This document shows positions 1 through 6,287 of a DNA stretch of 13,130 nt, in pieces (the stretch's first letter is position 1; each line of letters starts with the position of its first letter). The position numbers and the translations under genes were made by a program. The stretch comes from Actinomycetota bacterium (GTDB lineage: Bacteria > Actinomycetota > Acidimicrobiia > Acidimicrobiales > JAFATL01): positions 1 through 13,130 of the forward strand of contig JAFATL010000404.1 in the NCBI GenBank assembly GCA_019243975.1, given 5' to 3'. The notes under the pieces are model-generated. The model was not told the DNA's origin, did no database searches, and worked only from the letters and a program-made list of their open reading frames with translations.

Positions 1-395
1 TCGAGGTGGGCGGTGGGGCACATCACGCAGACGCCGTAGACGCGGGCGAACGACCGCAGCAGCACGCGCTCGTTGTCGACGCCGTTCTGCAGGGAGACGA
101 CCGCCACATCGCCCGACGTCGCGCGCGCCAGTGCCCGTACCGCTCCCGGCGTGTCCTGCGACTTGACCGCCAGCAGCACCACGTCGTCGGGCGTGAGCTT
201 GAGGGCGGCGGGATCGTCGACCACGGGAAGGTCGAGGGTGGCTCGTTCGTCGCCCCACTCGATGGTCAGCCCGCGGTCGCGGATCGCCTCGTAGTGGGCG
301 CCCCGCGCGATGAGGGCGACGTCCTGCCCGTGCTGCGCCAGCCGAGCGCCGACCACGCCCCCGATCGCCCCCGCCCCGTACACGACGAATCGCAC
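1..395 (-). CDS. panE: 2-dehydropantoate 2-reductase, N-terminal part (partial at window edge)
   Basis: Ketopantoate reductase (ApbA/PanE family) reduces 2-dehydropantoate to pantoate with NADPH on the cytoplasmic route to pantothenate and CoA. The visible 131 residues begin MRFVVYGAGAIGG, a Rossmann dinucleotide-binding loop with GxGxxG at residues 7-12. An Arg at 31 after the second strand fits NADPH preference. AVKSQDT (Lys78) and LQNGVDN (Gln103-Asn104-Gly105) match the family's conserved lysine and QNG motifs. The GTG start at 395 is well fixed, because an in-frame TAG lies only 10 bases upstream (405-407). There is no Shine-Dalgarno sequence; a TAGCGT hexamer sits six bases before the GTG. 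The C-terminal substrate-binding helical domain lies outside the window. Family members outside pantothenate synthesis exist, so the exact substrate is inferred. The gene is separated from the upstream GGDEF-EAL gene by a 78-bp gap holding a hairpin. Confidence 0.88.
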   Translation of the reverse strand, partial: MRFVVYGAGAIGGVVGARLAQHGQDVALIARGAHYEAIRDRGLTIEWGDERATLDLPVVDDPAALKLTPDDVVLLAVKSQDTPGAVRALARATSGDVAVVSLQNGVDNERVLLRSFARVYGVCVMCPTAHL

Positions 396-401
396 GGCGG
401 C

Positions 402-407
402 ACGCTA
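402..407 (-). promoter_or_regulatory. Candidate -10 element (TAGCGT) for a leaderless panE mRNA
   Basis: On the minus strand TAGCGT is followed by exactly six bases and then the GTG start at 395. This fits the actinobacterial TANNNT -10 element with transcription starting at or next to the start codon. No RBS is seen. The TAG within this hexamer is also the in-frame stop that fixes the start. No convincing -35 element was found. Confidence 0.4.
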
Positions 408-430
408 ACCCCCGTCCGTAGTGCCAGGTG

Positions 431-455
431 GAACGTGCGCTATGGCGCACGGTTC
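431..455 (-). terminator. Hairpin downstream of the GGDEF-EAL gene
   Basis: GTGCGC (435-440) pairs with GCGCAC (445-450) around a TATG loop. GAAC (431-434) and GTTC (452-455) extend the stem past one bulged G at 451. It lies 19 bases beyond the TAA of the GGDEF-EAL gene (474-476) and before panE. There is no T tract, as is common in high-GC actinomycetes, so terminator function is inferred. Confidence 0.45.
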
Positions 456-473
456 GCCTGTCAGTTCGCCGGT

Positions 474-2837
474 TTAGGCGGTGGCGCGGACCCGCTTACG
501 GCGGACGGCGGTGAGGAGGGAGCCGTCGCTGACGGGCTTCTCGCCGGCGAGGATGCGGCGGAACTCGTCTGCGGGGATGGGGCGGCTGAACAGGAAGCCC
601 TGCACCTCGTCGCACCGCTTCTCGGTGAGGTATGACAGCTGCTCGTCGGTCTCCACGCCTTCGGCGACGACCTTGAGGCCGAGGCTGTGGGCCATGGCGA
701 TGATGGCCGCCACGATCGAGGCGTCGGCCAGCGACTCCGCCTGCACGAACGACTTGTCGATCTTGAGGGTGTCGACCGGGAGGCGGCTCAGGTACGACAG
801 CGACGAGTAGCCGGTGCCGAAGTCGTCGATCGAGCAGCTCACGCCGATCTCGCGCAGCTCGCGCAGTGCTTCGGCGGTCAGCTCGAGGTCGTCGACCGCC
901 GCGCTTTCCGTGAGCTCCAGCTCGAGGAACTTGGGATCGAGGCCGGTGCGCCGCAGCACGGCAGCCGTGAGGTCGACGACGCCGTGGCGGAACTGCTTGG
1001 CCGACACGTTGACCGCCACGGGCACGATGGGCAGGCCCTCCTGCTGCCACGCGCGCAGCTGGTCGCAGGCGGCGTTGAGCACCGTCTCGCCCAGTGCGAC
1101 GACCAGGCCGCTCTGCTCGGCGAGGGGGACGAAGTGGCCGGGCAGAAGCAGGCCCTCTTCAGGATGCTCCCACCGCACCAGGGCCTCGGCGCCGACGATG
1201 CGACGGGAGGCAAGATCGATCTTGGGCTGGTAGTGCAGCACCAGCTCGCCGTTGTCGAGGCCTCGCCGCAGCGACGCCTCGAGCTGCAAGCGCTCGTGCG
1301 CACGGGTCTGCAGGGCGGTGCTGTAGATTTCGTAGCCGTTCCGGCCCATCTCCTTGGCCCGGTACATGGCGGTGTCGGCGTTGGTGAGCAGCTCCTGCGG
1401 GTCGGTGCCGTCCTCCGGGTAGATGGCGACGCCCATGCTCGGTGTGACGACCATGCGCTGCTCGGCCAGGCTGAACGGCGCCTTGAACGCCTCCATCACC
1501 CGCTCGGCGACGGTGACGGAACCCTCGAAGCCGTTCACGTGCGGCAGCAGCAGGGCGAACTCGTCGCCGCCGAGGCGGGCCACGGTGTCCTCGTCGCGCA
1601 CGCACGCCTTCAGGCGGAAGGCGGTCTGACTCAGCAGCTCGTCGCCGGCCGCGTGGCCGAAGGTGTCGTTGACCTCCTTGAAGCGGTCGAGGTCGACGAA
1701 CATCACGGTGACGGCGGTGCCGTTGCGGCGGGCGTGCGAGAGGGCGCGGTCGAGGCGGTCGTAGAGCAGCGTGCGGTTGGGCAGGCCGGTCAACTCGTCG
1801 TGGCGGGAGCGATGTTCGGTCGCGGCGCGGTCGCGCAACAGGGTGGCGACGTAGGCGGCGATGACGAGCGAGAAGATGGCCGCGCCCACCGCCATGGTCG
1901 GCGACACGGTGGCGTGGCTCTGCACCTGGATGACGATTACGCAGGGGCCGATCATCATGGCGCCGATCACCAGCGCCAGGTGGCCGGCGCTGAACAGCGG
2001 CGTGTCGGCCGCCAGCGGTGCGAACAGGTCGCGCATCGACGGGTCCATGGCGGCCACGCCGGTGAAGCCGAAGGCGCAGATGAAGAGGATGTTGACCGTC
2101 GGCCGCCCGATCTCGTGGCCGGCCATGGCGACGATCGTCGAGCAGAGATGGGCGCCGAACAGGTAGGCGATGGCCAGCGCGAGATAGCGGTACGTCTTGG
2201 GCCGGTTGCCGGGCAGCAGCATCAGCCGCACCATCATGGTGAGCAGGCCGGCGTCCAGCGACGGCAGCGCCACTCGCACGAGGGTGAGGCCGATCTGGTT
2301 GGTGCCGAGGGCCATGTCGGGCTTGACCCACACCCACAACACGAGGGCGACCGACACGGCGGTGAGGCCGGCCTCGACGAGGATGTCGTTCTGGCGGTCG
2401 GGCACGCGGGCGGCGACGAGCCGCATGATGCCGAGGCTCAGCAACGGGTAGGCGCCGAGGGCGAACAGGCTGAACCACAGCGCGTTGCCGGCGGGGATGG
2501 GCGCCAGGCCCGGGGGAGCGGTGGGACCGCTGCCGCCGATCACCAGCAGGGCGATGCCGCCGCCGATGAACCACCACGGCTCGACGCGCCCGGCCTGCGG
2601 CGGCAAGAGGTCGCCGCGGCGGTAGAGCCACACGCCGGCAGCCACCGCCAGCAGGGTGACGATGCCGGCGGTGTGGACGAGGTTGGTGCTGTCGGCGCCC
2701 CGCTTGACCATGGTGAGCACGGCCAGCGAGGTGACGATGGCGAGGATGGCGCGGCCGCCGACGAGGTCGAGGACGCGCTCGATCGCGGGCTGTGCCCGTA
2801 CGACCCTCGGCGCCGTCACTGCTTCCTCCGCGTTCAC
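474..2837 (-). CDS. Membrane-bound bifunctional diguanylate cyclase/phosphodiesterase (GGDEF-EAL)
   Basis: A 787-residue c-di-GMP turnover protein. Residues about 30-335 contain roughly ten hydrophobic segments (for example 30-44, 55-71, 119-142, 152-171, 284-304, 312-334), an integral membrane sensor region I cannot assign to a named family. The GGDEF domain spans about 345-505, with HDELTGLPNR at 346 and an intact GGDEF at 423-427. RDED at 414-417, five residues before it, matches the RxxD product-inhibition site. The EAL domain spans about 515-765 and keeps EAL at 551-553, Asn610 (NVSAKQF), ELTES at 641-645, DDFGTG at 671-676, Lys692 and Asp694 (LKIDKSFV), Glu726 (VVAEGVE) and Gln746 (QGFLFSRP). 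Both catalytic sites therefore look complete, so the net activity cannot be read from sequence. The start is GTG with a strong GGAGGGAG four bases upstream. It is monocistronic by spacing, preceded by a hairpin leader. Confidence 0.95.
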   Translation of the reverse strand: MNAEEAVTAPRVVRAQPAIERVLDLVGGRAILAIVTSLAVLTMVKRGADSTNLVHTAGIVTLLAVAAGVWLYRRGDLLPPQAGRVEPWWFIGGGIALLVIGGSGPTAPPGLAPIPAGNALWFSLFALGAYPLLSLGIMRLVAARVPDRQNDILVEAGLTAVSVALVLWVWVKPDMALGTNQIGLTLVRVALPSLDAGLLTMMVRLMLLPGNRPKTYRYLALAIAYLFGAHLCSTIVAMAGHEIGRPTVNILFICAFGFTGVAAMDPSMRDLFAPLAADTPLFSAGHLALVIGAMMIGPCVIVIQVQSHATVSPTMAVGAAIFSLVIAAYVATLLRDRAATEHRSRHDELTGLPNRTLLYDRLDRALSHARRNGTAVTVMFVDLDRFKEVNDTFGHAAGDELLSQTAFRLKACVRDEDTVARLGGDEFALLLPHVNGFEGSVTVAERVMEAFKAPFSLAEQRMVVTPSMGVAIYPEDGTDPQELLTNADTAMYRAKEMGRNGYEIYSTALQTRAHERLQLEASLRRGLDNGELVLHYQPKIDLASRRIVGAEALVRWEHPEEGLLLPGHFVPLAEQSGLVVALGETVLNAACDQLRAWQQEGLPIVPVAVNVSAKQFRHGVVDLTAAVLRRTGLDPKFLELELTESAAVDDLELTAEALRELREIGVSCSIDDFGTGYSSLSYLSRLPVDTLKIDKSFVQAESLADASIVAAIIAMAHSLGLKVVAEGVETDEQLSYLTEKRCDEVQGFLFSRPIPADEFRRILAGEKPVSDGSLLTAVRRKRVRATA

Positions 2838-2840
2838 GTT

Positions 2841-2848
2841 CTCCCTCC
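2841..2848 (-). promoter_or_regulatory. Strong ribosome binding site of the GGDEF-EAL gene
   Basis: On the minus strand GGAGGGAG precedes the GTG at 2837 by three bases (AAC), giving GGAGG a spacing of six. It is the clearest Shine-Dalgarno sequence in the window and decides the GTG start. Its neighbours mostly lack one. Confidence 0.75.
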
Positions 2849-2849
2849 G

Positions 2850-2874
2850 AGTCCGCCCCGCGAGGGGACGGACT
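2850..2874 (-). promoter_or_regulatory. Leader hairpin immediately upstream of the GGDEF-EAL RBS
   Basis: AGTCCGCCCC (2850-2859) pairs with GGGG (2864-2867) and CGGACT (2869-2874) around a GCGA loop, with one bulged A at 2868. On the transcript the stem ends one base before the Shine-Dalgarno sequence. This could stabilise the mRNA or affect ribosome access. It does not resemble a c-di-GMP (GEMM) riboswitch as far as I can judge. Confidence 0.4.
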
Positions 2875-2933
2875 GCGACAAAGATTCATCGGCGGCCTAC
2901 CCGGGCAATTGAGGACGGGCGCAAATCACCCGC

Positions 2934-2990
2934 CCACGACTTTTGGCGCGTCAGGTCCGGATACCGGACCTCACGCGCCAAAAGTCGTGG
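2934..2990. repeat. 57-nt near-perfect palindrome (27-bp arms, 3-nt loop)
   Basis: Arms 2934-2960 and 2964-2990 are reverse complements at 26 of 27 positions. The only mismatch is C2952 against C2972, and the loop is ATA (2961-2963). The arms contain TTTTGGCGCG and its complement. The palindrome lies 20 bases after the TAA of the serine hydrolase gene and about 100 bases before the GGDEF-EAL start, both on the minus strand. It may terminate the hydrolase operon, but there is no T tract after it in either direction, and the stem is far longer than a usual terminator. A small mobile palindromic element is the alternative. The rest of 2875-2933 holds nothing I recognise. Confidence 0.85.
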
Positions 2991-3010
2991 AAGTTGGTGC
3001 CTGATGGCGG

Positions 3011-4108
3011 TTAGTCGAGGGCGGAGGCGGCGAGGCTGCCGATGGCGACGCCGCGCTTCCACTCCCGGATCATGTTCTGGTCCATGCCGTTGGTGAGGTA
3101 GGCGAGGGAGATGCCGCTGTCGGGGTCGGCCCAGGCCAGCTGGCCGCCGGCGCCGTTGTGGCCGAACGTGCGCGGGCTCTGGGTCTTGCCGAAGCCGCGC
3201 GCCGACGCCTTGCCGTCATCGCCCGCTACGACCACGCCCAGGGCGCGGTTGGCGGGCACGCCCATCATCGGGTCGGGGAACGTGTTGCGCACGCGGCCGG
3301 TGACATCGGCCAGCACGCCCGGGTCCCAGATCTTGTCGGGGTTGTGCAGCAGGGCCTGGTAGTAGAGGGCGAGGTTGGCGGCGTTGGTGATGCCGCCCCC
3401 GCCGGGCACGCCGACGGCGCGGGCGTCGGGGTCGTTGAAGCCGAGCAGTGCCTCGGGCGTGACCTCGCCGAGCGGCAGCTCGCGGATGCCGATGGCCTTC
3501 TCGAGCTCGTCGGGGCTCGGCGCCTCGCCGGTGTTCTGGATCTCCGCGATGTTCTGCTGCTGATCCTTCGGGACGCCCACGCCGAGCTTCAGCCCGAGCG
3601 GCTCGTTGATGCGCGTGTTGATGAACTCGCGGTAGTCCATGCCGCCGGTGCGCTCGATCAGTTCGGCCAGTACCCAGTAGGCCGACGTCGGGTGGTACTC
3701 GAAGGCGGTGCCCGGCTCCCAGTTGAGCCGCCACTTGGAGAAGGCGGCGAGACGCTTGTCGCGGTCAGCCCAGTCGGGCGGGCCGAGGGGCGCGCGCGGG
3801 AAACCGCTCGTGTGCAGCATCACCTGCTCCACGGTGATGACGTCTTTGTCGTTGGTGCCGAACTCGGGGATGTACTCGGCCACCCGCTTGTCGGGGTCGA
3901 GGGCACCCTCGCCGATGAGGATCCACGCGGCGCCGGCGACGATCGCCTTGGTGGCGGAGAAGATGATGTAGCGCGTGTCGTTGTCGGCGTCGCCGAACGT
4001 CTCGAACAGCAGCAGCTCACCGTCCTTGGCCAGGGCCACCTGGGCGGAGGGGAGGACGCCGGCATCGATGTCGCGCTGCACGCGGGACCGCAGGTCTTCG
4101 ATCGTCAT
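3011..4108 (-). CDS. Beta-lactamase-fold serine hydrolase (class C/esterase type)
   Basis: A 365-residue member of the beta-lactamase/penicillin-binding-protein-like family (Pfam Beta-lactamase, COG1680 type), which includes esterases, D-aminopeptidases and lactamase relatives. The nucleophile motif SxxK is S51-A-T-K54 (FSATKAI). The second motif, normally YxN, is Tyr138-His-Pro, so the tyrosine is kept but the asparagine is not. The third, normally KTG, is His317-Asn-Gly (GHNGAGG), the HxG form common in esterases. There is no signal peptide, so it is probably cytoplasmic, which argues against a defensive lactamase. The ATG at 4108 is chosen because it overlaps the upstream stop as ATGA; the open frame continues upstream but that part is arginine-rich and non-conserved in look. 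It has no RBS of its own, so translational coupling is likely. Substrate unknown. Confidence 0.9.
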   Translation of the reverse strand: MTIEDLRSRVQRDIDAGVLPSAQVALAKDGELLLFETFGDADNDTRYIIFSATKAIVAGAAWILIGEGALDPDKRVAEYIPEFGTNDKDVITVEQVMLHTSGFPRAPLGPPDWADRDKRLAAFSKWRLNWEPGTAFEYHPTSAYWVLAELIERTGGMDYREFINTRINEPLGLKLGVGVPKDQQQNIAEIQNTGEAPSPDELEKAIGIRELPLGEVTPEALLGFNDPDARAVGVPGGGGITNAANLALYYQALLHNPDKIWDPGVLADVTGRVRNTFPDPMMGVPANRALGVVVAGDDGKASARGFGKTQSPRTFGHNGAGGQLAWADPDSGISLAYLTNGMDQNMIREWKRGVAIGSLAASALD

Positions 4109-4890
4109 GGGCGCGACCGTACCGCGGGCGTCCAGATCCAGCCCTCTCGGCGGGCGATGCCGACGCCGCGGCGCGGCAGGCACCCCAGCTCGTGGCGGGC
4201 CGCCCACATCCCGAGGGCAGCCACGGCGGCGTCGAACGCGTCCTCGGTGACGGCCACCTCGGCCGGCAAGCCGCGGTCGCGCGCGTAAGCGGCGCGGGCG
4301 TCGGCGTTGCTCTTGACCACCGGCCCGGTGAACAGCCGCGGCCACACCTCGAGCACCATCGGCCAGCCCGGGTCGTCGAACGGCCAGATGGCGAACCCGG
4401 CGGCGCGCAATCGCGTGAGCAGCGGCATGCCCCGCAGCGACGCAGTGCCCACGCTGCCGGCGCCCCCGATCTGGAACGTCGACTTGGGCGACACGCCTGC
4501 GAATCCCGCCGTGGCCCGCTCGCAGTCGCGCAGGTGCTGCTGCTCAGGGCGGGCGCGGCCGGGCCGGCCCCAGAACGGGGGCGCGCACTCGCGCAACCAC
4601 GCCTCGCCCTCGAAGGCGACCACGTCCCACAGCGCGGGGCCGTCGGCCACGCCCAACGTGTCGAGGAACCACGCCGGCAATGAGAAGGAGAAGTCGAGTC
4701 CAACGGCGATGTCGTCCCGCTCGGCCAAGTCGACGAGGTGGGTGAACAGCGAGTCGATATCCCACCCGTCGCGCAGCGACACCAGCTCGCCGTTGACCAC
4801 CTCGGCGGCCCACCGGTAGCGCCCGCCGCCTTGCACCCGGCCCGACCAGTCGACGGCGACGACGCGGGTCGGGCTACCGTCAGCCGCCAT
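4105..4890 (-). CDS. DUF429-like predicted RNase H-fold nuclease
   Basis: A protein of about 261 residues with features of the DUF429 family (predicted RNase H-like nucleases). Near the N-terminus VVAVDWSG supplies the first acidic residue in a beta strand. VGLDFSFSLP gives a second Asp, VLEVWPRLFTG resembles the conserved E-x-[YW]-P motif, and TEDAFDAAVAALGMW resembles the conserved DA-D-A helix with the final acidic residues. Biochemical function of the family is unclear. The start at 4890 is the last ATG that keeps the DWSG strand; another ATG at 4896 is equally possible. The frame remains open further upstream but there it overlaps the opposite gene. The start codon overlaps that of the divergent ABM gene by two bases, and its stop overlaps the next gene's start by four. 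No RBS is visible. Confidence 0.75.
   Translation of the reverse strand: MAADGSPTRVVAVDWSGRVQGGGRYRWAAEVVNGELVSLRDGWDIDSLFTHLVDLAERDDIAVGLDFSFSLPAWFLDTLGVADGPALWDVVAFEGEAWLRECAPPFWGRPGRARPEQQHLRDCERATAGFAGVSPKSTFQIGGAGSVGTASLRGMPLLTRLRAAGFAIWPFDDPGWPMVLEVWPRLFTGPVVKSNADARAAYARDRGLPAEVAVTEDAFDAAVAALGMWAARHELGCLPRRGVGIARREGWIWTPAVRSRP
4875..4880 (+). promoter_or_regulatory. Candidate -10 element (TACCGT) for the ABM gene
   Basis: TACCGT matches TANNNT and is followed by eight bases and the ATG at 4889, a geometry fitting a leaderless transcript. There is no RBS before this ATG. The element lies inside the 5' coding part of the divergent DUF429-like gene. No clear -35 was found. Confidence 0.4.
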
Positions 4891-5197
4891 GAGCATCGGA
4901 GTCTTCGCCAAGTTGACCGCCGCCCCCGGCAAGCGTGACGAGCTGATCGAGGCCCTCGGCACCCACTTCCCCAACGTCGAGGGCGAGGAGGGCACCGTCA
5001 TCTACGCCCTGCACTCGGACAACGACGACGCCGACGTGGTGTGGTTCTACGAGCTGTACACCGACCAGGACGCCTTCGCCGCTCACAGCGGGAGCCCGGG
5101 CATGAAGGAGCTCGGCGGCAAGCTCGCCGGTCTCGTCGGAGGCCGCCCCGAGCTGCACGTGGTCACGCCAGTGAAGGCGAAGGGCCTGCCGCTGTAG
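4889..5197 (+). CDS. Antibiotic biosynthesis monooxygenase (ABM/YgiN-like) domain protein
   Basis: A 102-residue single-domain protein of the dimeric alpha/beta-barrel ABM superfamily. It starts MSIGVFAKLTAAPGKRDELIEAL (a beta strand followed by the helix with PGKRDE). Then comes GTVIYALHSDNDDADVVWFYELYTDQDAF, the two central strands. AHSGSPGMKEL matches the family's H-x-x-S...K signature, and a final strand is ELHVVTPV. The length is normal for the family. Members are cofactor-free oxygenases acting on quinone-like or heme-like substrates, but many are uncharacterised, so the substrate cannot be stated. There is no RBS. The start codon shares two bases with the divergent start. The stop is only 8 bp from the convergent aldo/keto reductase stop, so the transcripts probably overlap. 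Confidence 0.88.
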   Translation: MSIGVFAKLTAAPGKRDELIEALGTHFPNVEGEEGTVIYALHSDNDDADVVWFYELYTDQDAFAAHSGSPGMKELGGKLAGLVGGRPELHVVTPVKAKGLPL

Positions 5198-5205
5198 GGA
5201 CGGCC

Positions 5206-6252
5206 TCAACCGGCGGGGCGGGTCTCCATGGGACGGCGGCGGCGCCACGCTTGCTGCAACGACGGCGGGACGTAACCGGTGTCCGACGCGTTGACGTTGG
5301 TGCCGGGCGGCACCAACTCGTCGATGCGGTCGAGCACGCCGTCGTCGAGTCGTACCGACACACCGGCCAGCGCGTCCTCCAGCTGCTCCATCGTGCGGGG
5401 ACCGATGATCGCCGACGACACCGCCGGGTGGGCGACGACGAACGCGAGGGCCAGGTGGGTCAAGGAGCAGCCCGCGTCGGCGGCGACCTTGAGCAGCTCC
5501 TCGATGAGGTCGAGCTTGCGGCTGTTCTCCGGGATCGACGGGTCGAAGCGCTCGGGGAGCCGCGCCGCCCGGCCGCCGGTCGGCAGGTCGACGCCGCGGC
5601 GGTAGCGCCCGGTGAGCCACCCGCCGCCGAGCGGGCTCCACGGGATCACGCCCATGCCGTACTTCTGGCACGTCGGCAGCACCGACGCCTCGATGCCGCG
5701 CGTGAAGATCGAGTACGGCGGCTGCTCGCACACGAACCGTTCGCGGCCGCGCCGCTCGGCGACCCACTGCGCCTCGACGATCTCTTCGGCCGGGAACGTC
5801 GACGAGCCGATGTAGCGGACCTTGCCCTGGTGCACGAGGTCGGACAGCGCCGCCAGCGTCTCGTCGATGTCGGCCGACGGGTCCGGCCGGTGGATCTGGT
5901 AGAGGTCGATCCAGTCGGTGTTCAGCCGGCGCAGGCTGTTCTCGCATTCCTGCATGATCCAACGGCGCGAGTTGCCGCGCTGGTTGGGGTCGCGACCCAT
6001 CTGGCCGTGCACCTTGGTGGCGAGCACGACGTCGTCGCGACGCTCCTTCAGCGCCTTGCCGACGATGGTCTCGGACTCACCGGCGGAGTACACGTCGGCG
6101 GTGTCGATGAAGTTGATGCCGCCGTCCAACGCGGCGTGGATGATGCGCACCGCCTCGTCGTGGTCGGACGTGCCCCAGCCGCCGAGCATCATCGCCCCGA
6201 AGCAGTAGGCGCTGACCTTCATTCCCGTGCGTCCCAGCGTGCGATATTCCAT
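5206..6252 (-). CDS. Aldo/keto reductase
   Basis: A 348-residue NADPH-dependent (by family) TIM-barrel oxidoreductase. The catalytic tetrad is visible: Asp50 (FIDTAD), Tyr55 (DVYSAG), Lys80 (LATKVHG) and His121 (YQIHRPD). Other family marks are the LGRTGMKVS opening, GKVRYIGSS, VIPWSPLGGGWLTG, and the cofactor-binding part SSAIIGPRTMEQLED near the C-terminus. Length is typical for bacterial AKRs that act on aldehydes, ketones or sugars; the substrate is unknown. The ATG at 6252 has no RBS but is preceded by a TACTGT hexamer at seven bases. It is divergent from the GNAT gene (35 bp between start codons) and convergent with the ABM gene (8 bp between stops). No terminator hairpin is evident in that 8-bp gap. 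Confidence 0.95.
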   Translation of the reverse strand: MEYRTLGRTGMKVSAYCFGAMMLGGWGTSDHDEAVRIIHAALDGGINFIDTADVYSAGESETIVGKALKERRDDVVLATKVHGQMGRDPNQRGNSRRWIMQECENSLRRLNTDWIDLYQIHRPDPSADIDETLAALSDLVHQGKVRYIGSSTFPAEEIVEAQWVAERRGRERFVCEQPPYSIFTRGIEASVLPTCQKYGMGVIPWSPLGGGWLTGRYRRGVDLPTGGRAARLPERFDPSIPENSRKLDLIEELLKVAADAGCSLTHLALAFVVAHPAVSSAIIGPRTMEQLEDALAGVSVRLDDGVLDRIDELVPPGTNVNASDTGYVPPSLQQAWRRRRPMETRPAG

Positions 6253-6259
6253 GAGGACG

Positions 6260-6265
6260 ACAGTA
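6260..6265 (-). promoter_or_regulatory. Candidate -10 element (TACTGT) for the aldo/keto reductase gene
   Basis: Read on the minus strand, TACTGT is followed by seven bases (CGTCCTC) and then the ATG at 6252. No RBS is present, so a leaderless transcript is likely. It lies in the 35-bp divergent gap to the GNAT gene. The GNAT start (GTG, 6288) has a weaker counterpart, CACGCT at 6275-6280, also seven bases before its start. Confidence 0.42.
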
Positions 6266-6287
6266 CTGGTGTGCCACGCTGCCAGCC

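Noticed and set aside
687..2912. A 741-codon open frame on the plus strand opposite the GGDEF-EAL gene
   Set aside because: Its translation is low-complexity (His, Gly, Asp, Val, Arg) with no domain, while the minus strand encodes a complete conserved protein. Long antisense frames are expected at this GC content.
2934..2990. Integron attC site or CRISPR repeat
   Set aside because: No integrase or cas gene and no further copies occur in the window, and the stem lacks the bulged bases and core-site layout expected of attC.
2838..3010. c-di-GMP (GEMM) riboswitch in the leader of the GGDEF-EAL gene
   Set aside because: I see a simple bulged hairpin and a palindrome, not the two-helix GEMM layout with its tetraloop and receptor.
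3011..4108. Antibiotic-resistance beta-lactamase
   Set aside because: There is no signal peptide, and the YxN and KTG motifs are replaced by YHP and HNG, which fits an intracellular esterase-like hydrolase better.
4109..4345. Upstream extension of the serine hydrolase frame (79 further residues)
   Set aside because: The extra part is arginine- and proline-rich and overlaps the DUF429-like gene in another frame. The ATG at 4108 overlaps the upstream stop as ATGA and starts the natural N-terminus.
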